Positions 61,568-64,000 of a stretch of DNA of 64,000 bases are shown in pieces (position 1 is the stretch's first letter; the number at the start of each line of letters is the position of its first letter). Where the stretch lies: NCBI RefSeq assembly GCF_022234545.1, contig NZ_JAIEUI010000006.1:1-64000 (forward strand), in the 5' to 3' direction. The notes under the pieces were generated by a model, which did no database searches, was not told where the DNA came from, and was given only the letters and a program-made list of their open reading frames with translations. Both the position numbers and the translations under genes were made by a program. The stretch is from Paenibacillus piscarius. Lineage in GTDB: Bacteria > Bacillota > Bacilli > Paenibacillales > Paenibacillaceae.

Positions 61568-62434
61568 CTATTCATAGTGCACCCAGCGCCGGGAAAAGTA
61601 GAAATTCAGCAGCGTGACGGCCAGAATGATGAACCCGAGAATCCACGCCATAGATGATGCAAATCCCATGTTCATATACCGGAATGCATTCTGGAAGAGA
61701 TAGTAGACAATCGTCGTCGTGGAATAGTTCGGGCCGCCTTCGGTCATAATCTGGAACCGCGGATAATCCTGAAGCGCCCCGATGATGGCGGTGATTAGAA
61801 TATAGAGTGTTGTAGGCGATATGCAGGCAACTGTGATATGGCGGAACCGTTGCCAGCCGCCTGCACCGTCAATCTCAGCCGCTTCATAGAAGCTTCTGGG
61901 CACACCCTGCAGCGCTGCGAGATACAGCACGATATTGATGCCAAGGCCCGACCATACCCCTTGAATGATCATGGCCGGCATCGCCCACTGCTCACTGCTG
62001 AGCCAGGCGGGCCCCTGGATGCCAATAAGCTCAAGCAAATGATTCAACAACCCGTAGGTATCATTAAATATCCATTTCCAGAGCAGCGTAAGTGCGATGA
62101 CCGAGCTGATCGTCGGCAGGAAAAACATCGTCCGGAAAAAGCGGATCCCCCGTATTTTCTGATTCAACGCGGTGGCAAAGCCCAATGAGCAGATCATGCC
62201 AATCGGGATGCTTAGAGCGGAATAGAGCGTATTGCGCAACGTTTTCCAAAACAGCTCGTCCTGAACCAGCTTCACATAGTTGTCCCCTCCATTGAACACG
62301 GGCGTCTGGTAGCCGCTATAATCCGTGAAGCTTACATAGACGGAATAGCTGAGCGGGATGAACGCAAACAGCAGGAATCCCAGGATGGGTGCGGCAACGA
62401 ATGAATAAGCCCATAGATATTCCCTTCGTTTCAT
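61568..62434 (-). CDS. ABC sugar permease, AraP/MalF-like
   Basis: Permease of 288 aa, MalF/AraP type. Landmarks are FAFIPLSYSVYVSFTDYSGY, RTMFFLPTISSVIALTLLWKWIFN and the EAA-like loop SFYEAAEIDGAGGWQRFRHITV. Its ATG 62434 overlaps the binding-protein stop as ATGA, so translation is coupled. It works with the AraQ-like permease and the lipoprotein as an oligosaccharide importer. Confidence 0.92.
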   Translation of the reverse strand: MKRREYLWAYSFVAAPILGFLLFAFIPLSYSVYVSFTDYSGYQTPVFNGGDNYVKLVQDELFWKTLRNTLYSALSIPIGMICSLGFATALNQKIRGIRFFRTMFFLPTISSVIALTLLWKWIFNDTYGLLNHLLELIGIQGPAWLSSEQWAMPAMIIQGVWSGLGINIVLYLAALQGVPRSFYEAAEIDGAGGWQRFRHITVACISPTTLYILITAIIGALQDYPRFQIMTEGGPNYSTTTIVYYLFQNAFRYMNMGFASSMAWILGFIILAVTLLNFYFSRRWVHYE

Positions 62435-63771
62435 TTGAACAGACCAGCATTGCCCTCTTTGATGGCTGCATCTATTTTGGGCTTCAGCTCATTTAAGACA
62501 TCCGCTGCGGATTTCTTGCCTTCCCACATCGGGGCGAGCCCTTGGGCGAGCAGATCATACCACTTGGCGTTCGGCAGGGCCGTCCATGGTCCGGACACTT
62601 CTTTTTCCACCGCCTTGATGAACACCTCGGCGTGCTCCGGCTTCTGGCCCGGCTGCAGGAAGACATCGGTAGAGGCCATGGACTTGAAGCTTGGGATGGA
62701 GAAGCCCATCAGGGATTGCTCCTTCTGCCCTTCCGGTCCGCCAAGATACTCCACTAATTTGTAAGCCGCTTCCACATGCTTCGTCTTGCTGTAGATAGAC
62801 AGTCCGACCGAACCGCTGATTCCGCCCCAGTCCTTGCCGGACAGCGGGGCAACATCCCAGTCAAAGCCCAGCTTGCGGAATTCCGGCACCATCCAGCGGC
62901 CGCTGACCATCATCGCCAGCTTGCCTGTCTTGAACATCTCACTGTCGTTCAGATCCTTGAGCGCAGAAGAGCTTGGCACGACTCCATGTTTGTTGGTAAG
63001 GTCCGCAGCAAACTGCAGGGCATCGATGGTCTCCTGGCTGTTGCCTACGAATTCCTGTTTGTTGTCACTGAGGAAGCTGCCGCCGTGTGCCAGCACGAAG
63101 TCCTCCCACCAGACCGGTCCCATACCATACTGTGTGGTCTTGCCATCCTTGCTGACCGTCAGCTTCTTAGCCGTATCCAGCAGCTGCTCCATGGACATCG
63201 GCGTCTCTGCGGACAGGAAGGGCACATTCATTTTGGTAAAAATATCCTTGTTGTAGTACAGCACGTGAGGACCGATATCCTTAGGCAGCGCATACAGCTC
63301 ACCTTGCCCATTCGCCGAGCCGTCATAGCGGTAACGGTCAAGGCCCGACGCCCACATGTCGGCGGTATCAATGCTGCTCTTCTTCACCAATTCCTCAATA
63401 GGCAGCAGCAGACCCTGGCTGACCCAGCGGCCAAAGTCACCGTCCGGCACATACAGGACATCGGGGGCATTGCCTCCGGCCAGAATCGTATTCATCTTGC
63501 CTACATAATCCCCTGAGGGGATGTGCAGATAATCGACTTTAATGCCGGGGTTCGCCTTCTCGAAGGATTGAATCAGCTTGGTAAATACCTCCTTCTCCGA
63601 CGGATCGCCCCACCCGGCGAACTGAATCTTAACCTGCCCTTCGGCGTCAGGGTTATTTCCGGCTTCCGCCTCCTTCTTGCTGTTACCACACCCGGCCAGC
63701 CCGCCGGTAAGCAGTGCCACGGATAGGGACAAGAGCAGAGCCTTGCCGGCATTTCTTTTCGGTACATTCAT
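62431..63771 (-). CDS. sugar-binding lipoprotein of ABC importer
   Basis: Family 1 extracellular solute-binding protein, 446 aa. The lipobox LAGC gives lipidated Cys28. The mature chain has KIQFAGWGDPSEKEVFTKLIQSFEKANPGIKV, NAPDVLYVPDG, YALPKDIGPHVLYYNKDIF and KLAMMVSGRWMVPEF, the usual order for maltose/arabino-oligosaccharide binders. It is the first gene of the operon; AAGGGGTG is upstream of ATG 63771. With GH93 and GH43 enzymes in the same operon, the ligand is probably an arabino-oligosaccharide. cre-like sites precede it. Confidence 0.9.
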   Translation of the reverse strand: MNVPKRNAGKALLLSLSVALLTGGLAGCGNSKKEAEAGNNPDAEGQVKIQFAGWGDPSEKEVFTKLIQSFEKANPGIKVDYLHIPSGDYVGKMNTILAGGNAPDVLYVPDGDFGRWVSQGLLLPIEELVKKSSIDTADMWASGLDRYRYDGSANGQGELYALPKDIGPHVLYYNKDIFTKMNVPFLSAETPMSMEQLLDTAKKLTVSKDGKTTQYGMGPVWWEDFVLAHGGSFLSDNKQEFVGNSQETIDALQFAADLTNKHGVVPSSSALKDLNDSEMFKTGKLAMMVSGRWMVPEFRKLGFDWDVAPLSGKDWGGISGSVGLSIYSKTKHVEAAYKLVEYLGGPEGQKEQSLMGFSIPSFKSMASTDVFLQPGQKPEHAEVFIKAVEKEVSGPWTALPNAKWYDLLAQGLAPMWEGKKSAADVLNELKPKIDAAIKEGNAGLFK

Positions 63772-63848
63772 TTGAATTCGACACCCCTTAACGATTGATG
63801 TATTCCCTGCTCCTTAATTATTAGGGGAGGCGCTGTCCGGAACAATTG

Positions 63849-63899
63849 TGAAAACGCTTTAGTTTATAGCCAAAAAAATCTTAACTAAAAGCGTTTTCG
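63849..63899 (-). promoter_or_regulatory. paired cre-like sites and promoter of the arabinan operon
   Basis: AAAACGCTTTAGTT and AACTAAAAGCGTTTT form a near-perfect inverted repeat about 30 bp apart. Each contains a cre-like core (TGAAAACGCT..., 12 of 14 matches). Between them the minus strand has TTTTAG-16-TATAAA, a possible promoter. CcpA control of a polysaccharide operon is expected; a LacI-type or AraC-type regulator is an alternative ligand. Confidence 0.55.
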
Positions 63900-63905
63900 A
63901 CGGTC

Positions 63906-63936
63906 AAAAAAATAACCACTCCTAAGAGTGGTTATT
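63906..63936 (-). terminator. Rho-independent terminator of the upstream AraC-like gene
   Basis: AATAACCACTC and GAGTGGTTATT pair around a short loop and are followed on the minus strand by TTTTTT. The stop codon of the upstream gene lies in the loop. Confidence 0.85.
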
Positions 63937-64000
63937 CGTCAATGTCTGTTCAGCGGCTTTTTTACGCCATTCCAGGGGCGTGGCTCCCTCCGCTTTGACA
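63922..64000 (-). CDS. C-terminal fragment of a probable AraC-family regulator (cut by window edge)
   Basis: The last 25 codons read VKAEGATPLEWRKKAAEQTL and end at a TAG inside the terminator loop. The GxTPLEWRK pattern is the usual end of an AraC-type DNA-binding domain. The rest lies beyond the window. It is encoded directly upstream of the arabinan operon on the same strand and is its probable regulator, perhaps as a YesN-type response regulator. Confidence 0.55.
   Translation of the reverse strand, partial: VKAEGATPLEWRKKAAEQTLTNNHS

Noticed and set aside
62776..63516. Plus-strand open frame of 246 codons opposite the sugar-binding lipoprotein
   Set aside because: Antisense to a complete solute-binding protein; no motif or Shine-Dalgarno.

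Overview
The window looks like a chromosomal segment of a Paenibacillus-type Firmicute. GC content is intermediate and strong GGAGG ribosome-binding sites are common. There is an S-layer (SLH) anchored enzyme, YesM/YesN-type two-component systems with Lpl-like sugar ABC transporters, cre-like catabolite sites, and many TetR/AraC/GntR/MerR/PadR regulators beside the genes they probably control. No rRNA, tRNA, CRISPR array, prophage or intact insertion sequence was seen. The only mobile-element trace is a 3' fragment of a group II intron near 4.6 kb.

0-4.5 kb: TetR with a divergent aldo/keto reductase, an acetyltransferase-ROK pair, and a DUF1349 protein. 4.7-19.9 kb: the centrepiece, a 14-gene, single-strand, tightly overlapping biosynthetic operon. 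It encodes relatives of the petrobactin proteins AsbC, AsbD, AsbE and AsbF, which make, activate and transfer 3,4-dihydroxybenzoate. It also encodes a butirosin-like carrier-protein module: an ATP-grasp ligase, a PLP amino-acid decarboxylase, an acyl carrier protein and BtrH-like acyltransferases. Two more adenylate-forming enzymes, a GT4 glycosyltransferase, an ABC exporter and a second TIM-barrel enzyme complete it. It has no IucA/IucC-type siderophore synthetase and no NRPS condensation domain, so the product is unlikely to be petrobactin itself. A glycosylated catechol-amine conjugate is my inference.

20-30.5 kb: a giant secreted SLH protein with two copies of a CBM9-like/esterase module, a GDPD-response regulator-sensor kinase operon, and an ECF sigma/RsiV-like anti-sigma pair. 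30.5-36 kb: assorted stress and redox genes (GNAT, TetR-peroxiredoxin, exonuclease-TetR, nitronate monooxygenase, SUFU-domain protein). 36-44.4 kb: an operon of two permeases, a solute-binding lipoprotein, a YesM-like kinase, a YesN-like regulator and an FAD oxidoreductase, with direct repeats placed over its -35 region. 44.6-53.8 kb: small regulator/enzyme units (MerR-AKR, DinB, proline dehydrogenase with AraC, SDR-TetR, HpaB-family monooxygenase, GNAT, PadR-DUF2812).

53.9-57.6 kb: a D-galactonate (De Ley-Doudoroff) operon dgoD-aldolase-kinase with a divergent FadR-type regulator. 57.6-64 kb: an arabinan-utilisation operon. It contains a sugar ABC importer, an intracellular GH43 enzyme and a secreted GH93-like exo-arabinanase with carbohydrate-binding modules. 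It is preceded by cre-like sites and the C-terminus of an AraC-type regulator cut by the window edge.

Starts were adjusted from the longest open frames where a better Shine-Dalgarno sequence or family alignment pointed to a downstream codon. Family assignments rest on motif reading and memory, not on database searches.
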